Origin: JAZDKP01 sp043802925
GTDB taxonomy: Bacteria > Fibrobacterota > OXYB2-FULL-49-7 > JAEUSG01
Direction of reading: 5' to 3'
Length of the DNA: 6,790 nucleotides
Assembly (NCBI GenBank): GCA_043802925.1
Contig: JAZDKP010000102.1
Span: 1-6,790 of the forward strand
Under the pieces are notes generated by a model that worked only from the letters and a program-made list of their open reading frames with translations, had not been told where the DNA came from and ran no database searches. Of this stretch, positions 5,025 through 6,790 are shown piece by piece. Positions within the stretch are counted from its first letter, which is position 1. Each line of letters starts with the position of its first letter. A program made the position numbers and the translations under genes.

Positions 5025-6533
5025 TCACTTGATAATGAGGCTGCGGCCCGTCATTTCGGACGGAAGCGCGATTCCCATGATATCCAGCATGGTGGGCGCA
5101 ACGTCCGCCAGTTTGCCGTCACTGCGCAATTTTACATTACCGCAGCCGATAAGGATGAGCGGCACGTCATTGATGGTATGCGCGGTCATGGGCGAACCGT
5201 CCTCGAGGAGCATCTGCTCGGCGTTACCGTGGTCCGCGGTGACGAGGACTGCGCCGCCTGCTGCCAGTACCGCGTCCACCACCGCACCCACGCACTGGTC
5301 CACGGTCTCGACGGCCTTGACAACCGCATCAAACACGCCGGTATGCCCCACCATATCACCGTTGGCGAAGTTCATGACCACCGCGTCATATTTAGCGGTG
5401 CGGATGGCTTCGATGATTTTGTCGCGCACCTCAAAGGCGCTCATTTCGGGCTGCAGGTCATAGGTCGCGACCTTGGGGCTGTTAACCAGGATGCGGTCTT
5501 CGCCCGGAAAGGGCGTTTCGTCCTGGCCGTTGAAGAAGAAAGTCACGTGCGCGTACTTTTCTGTCTCCGCGCAGCGGACATGCTTAAGATTGTGGTCCGC
5601 CAGCACCCCGCCAAGGAGGTTGGTATTGATGAGGGTCTTGTAGGCGACCTCAAAATGACCGCCCTCGTAATATTCAGTAAAGCCTACAAAATGCAGGTCG
5701 CGCTTTTCGCGCTTGAAGTGGGTGAACTCCAGGTCCGTGAACGCATGCGTGATTTCGCGCGTGCGGTCGAGCCGATAGTTGAAAAAGATGACCGCATCGT
5801 TGTCTTTGATGCCCGTGAAATCGATGATACGCGGCTTGATGAACTCGTCGTTCTCTCCGGCGGCGTAGGCATCATCCACGGCCGCGTTCCAATCCTTCAC
5901 CTTTTTGCCTTCGCCCCGGATGAGTGCATTATAGGCGAGTTCGATGCGGTCCCAGCGGTTGTCGCGGTCCATGGCGTAATAGCGGCCGATAACGGTTGCC
6001 ACGCGGCCCACGCCGTGTTTGTCGATGCCGTCCTGCAGTTCCTGAAGGTAGGACTTGGCCGACTTGGGCGGCGTGTCGCGTCCGTCGGTGAAGGCGTGCA
6101 CGAGTACGCGGCTGAACTGCTGGCGCTTGCACAGGTCAAGGAGCGCCACCCCCTGCGAGGTCACGGCATGAACGCCCTGGTCCTGGATGAGGCCGAAGAG
6201 ATGAAGCGTGGAGTTTTTCTTTTTGCAGTGCGCGATGGCGTTCAGAAAAGCGGGGTTGGTGAAGAAATCACCATCTTCGATGGATTTGTTGATGCGCGTC
6301 ATACTTTGATAGACCACGCGGCCCGCGCCGAGGTTGAGGTGGCCCACTTCGCTGTTGCCCTGGTTGCCCTTTTCCAACCCCACAAAAAGACCATGCGCTT
6401 TGATTAGCGTATTGGGGTACTTGGCCATGAATTCATCGGTGCGCGGGGTTTTGGCGTTGGAGATGGCGTTGGCTTTGGAAGGACGCGCGTAGCCCCAGCC
6501 GTCGCGCACAATGAGACAGACAGGTTTTTTCAT
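5025..6533 (-). CDS. gpmI: 2,3-bisphosphoglycerate-independent phosphoglycerate mutase
   Basis: This enzyme interconverts 3- and 2-phosphoglycerate in glycolysis and gluconeogenesis using two metal ions (typically Mn) and a phosphoserine intermediate. The 502-residue length is normal. Metal and catalytic residues are all present: D11 in RDGWG, the phosphoserine S61 in GNQGNSEVGHLNLGAGR, H122 in QGVHA, the DGRDTPP motif at 150-156, GRYYAMDRDNRWDR (183-196), D393 and H397 in DMVGHTG, D434-H435 in TADHGNAEQ, and H452 in MTAHT. The spacing of the last five equals that of the Bacillus enzyme. The phosphate-binding segment reads FFNYRLDRTREIT in place of the common FNFRPDRARQ(L/I)T, with both arginines kept. 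The ATG at 6531-6533 is preceded by GGAG seven nt upstream. It is the first gene of the operon; its stop is five nt before the cysS ATG. Confidence 0.97.
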   Translation of the reverse strand: MKKPVCLIVRDGWGYARPSKANAISNAKTPRTDEFMAKYPNTLIKAHGLFVGLEKGNQGNSEVGHLNLGAGRVVYQSMTRINKSIEDGDFFTNPAFLNAIAHCKKKNSTLHLFGLIQDQGVHAVTSQGVALLDLCKRQQFSRVLVHAFTDGRDTPPKSAKSYLQELQDGIDKHGVGRVATVIGRYYAMDRDNRWDRIELAYNALIRGEGKKVKDWNAAVDDAYAAGENDEFIKPRIIDFTGIKDNDAVIFFNYRLDRTREITHAFTDLEFTHFKREKRDLHFVGFTEYYEGGHFEVAYKTLINTNLLGGVLADHNLKHVRCAETEKYAHVTFFFNGQDETPFPGEDRILVNSPKVATYDLQPEMSAFEVRDKIIEAIRTAKYDAVVMNFANGDMVGHTGVFDAVVKAVETVDQCVGAVVDAVLAAGGAVLVTADHGNAEQMLLEDGSPMTAHTINDVPLILIGCGNVKLRSDGKLADVAPTMLDIMGIALPSEMTGRSLIIK

Positions 6534-6582
6534 GTATGAGCTCCGGAAAGGGTCAAGCGAACACTATAATATAGAAGGGAAA

Positions 6583-6611
6583 AGATAATAGGATCCGGGT
6601 TTTGTTGTCAA
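6583..6611 (-). promoter_or_regulatory. Sigma-70-like promoter of the gpmI operon
   Basis: On the minus strand a perfect TTGACA (complement of 6606-6611) is followed after exactly 17 nt by TTATCT (complement of 6583-6588, four of six). Transcription would start near 6576, giving a leader of about 43 nt that contains an AT-rich palindrome CTATATTATAG (6564-6574) and the GGAG ribosome-binding site (6541-6544). This is the only convincing promoter upstream of the four-gene operon. Confidence 0.65.
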
Positions 6612-6702
6612 AGGCAGCTTTCTTTATTGGAAACATCACCGTTTTTATTATTTTAATCACTCTGGGTATAATTCCTCGCAGCTTGCTACGACTTTGTGTT
6701 TC

Positions 6703-6724
6703 GCCCCTCGGCTCCGCTCGGGGC
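6703..6724. repeat. GC-rich palindrome, REP-like unit 1
   Basis: GCCCC (6703-6707) and GGGGC (6720-6724) flank TCGGCTCCGCTC. The internal CTCCGCTC recurs in reverse complement (GAGCGGAG) in the loop of the next palindrome, which links the two as a pair. Confidence 0.5.
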
Positions 6725-6738
6725 TCGTACTGGGTTCG

Positions 6739-6768
6739 TCGGGCCTTGAGCGGAGTCGAAAGGCCCGA
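6739..6768. repeat. REP-like palindrome, unit 2
   Basis: TCGGGCCTT (6739-6747) pairs perfectly with AAGGCCCGA (6760-6768) around the loop GAGCGGAGTCGA. The arm-plus-loop pattern CCTTGAGCGGAGTCGAA..GG is one I recognise as a short intergenic palindrome dispersed in many bacterial genomes, especially uncultured ones. There is no strong T run on either side, so terminator function is not evident. The rest of 6612-6790 shows no gene. Confidence 0.6.
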
Positions 6769-6790
6769 TGTGCATTTTGTTTGCTGATAC

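Noticed and set aside
3703..5463. Plus-strand open frame of 586 codons
   Set aside because: It runs antisense through cysS and gpmI, both complete with catalytic motifs. Long antisense frames are expected in GC-rich genes, and the product has no family pattern.
5178..6407. Plus-strand open frame of 409 codons
   Set aside because: It is antisense to gpmI, whose metal ligands and phosphoserine are intact; the product is a typical shadow.
6602..6787. Plus-strand frame of 61 codons with a hydrophobic start
   Set aside because: It begins inside the operon promoter and runs through both REP-like palindromes, with no ribosome-binding site.
1..6790. CRISPR array, insertion sequence or prophage genes
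   Set aside because: No regularly spaced repeats, transposase, integrase or phage structural motifs were found on either strand.

Overview
The window reads as bacterial chromosome of moderate to fairly high GC. Left of about position 1840 lies an accessory-looking segment with AT-rich intergenic DNA. To its right is a compact housekeeping operon on the minus strand. The proteins look like those of a Gram-negative, probably uncultivated lineage. ClpP, CysRS and GpmI all have intact catalytic residues but several non-enterobacterial motif variants, and the tRNA gene does not encode its CCA end. I cannot assign a phylum with confidence.

Layout, left to right. (1) 1-354, minus: the N-terminal part of an AAA-type ATPase (Walker A and B both visible) that runs off the left edge. 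(2) 355-663: a divergent intergenic region with a candidate ATPase promoter, an 18-bp near-palindrome beside it, an unusually long 26-bp hairpin at 474-534, and a possible promoter for the rightward genes. (3) 664-1606, plus: a two-gene toxin-antitoxin-like module, made of a small DUF6922-like protein whose end overlaps by 8 nt the start of an AbiEii/MenT-type nucleotidyltransferase. (4) 1801-1832: a strong bidirectional terminator. (5) 1846-1929, minus: tRNA-Leu(CAG). (6) 1930-2138: non-coding DNA that appears to hold the decayed remnant of a sigma-54 activator gene followed by an orphan plus-strand terminator. (7) 2139-6533, minus: gpmI, cysS, clpP and an EamA/DMT-family transporter gene, closely packed and sometimes overlapping, read from a good sigma-70-like promoter at 6583-6611. 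(8) 6612-6790: no gene, but two adjacent REP-like palindromes.

The right-hand operon joins glycolysis (GpmI), translation (CysRS), protein quality control (ClpP) and membrane export or uptake (EamA), a housekeeping mix with no single pathway. The left-hand segment (ATPase plus nucleotidyltransferase toxin module, next to the 3' end of a tRNA gene) is typical of variable, defence-associated DNA. No integrase or attachment-site duplication is visible. I see no clearly new system. The items most worth a second look are the 26-bp hairpin in the divergent region, the toxin-antitoxin pair, and the sigma-54 activator relic with its orphan terminator.
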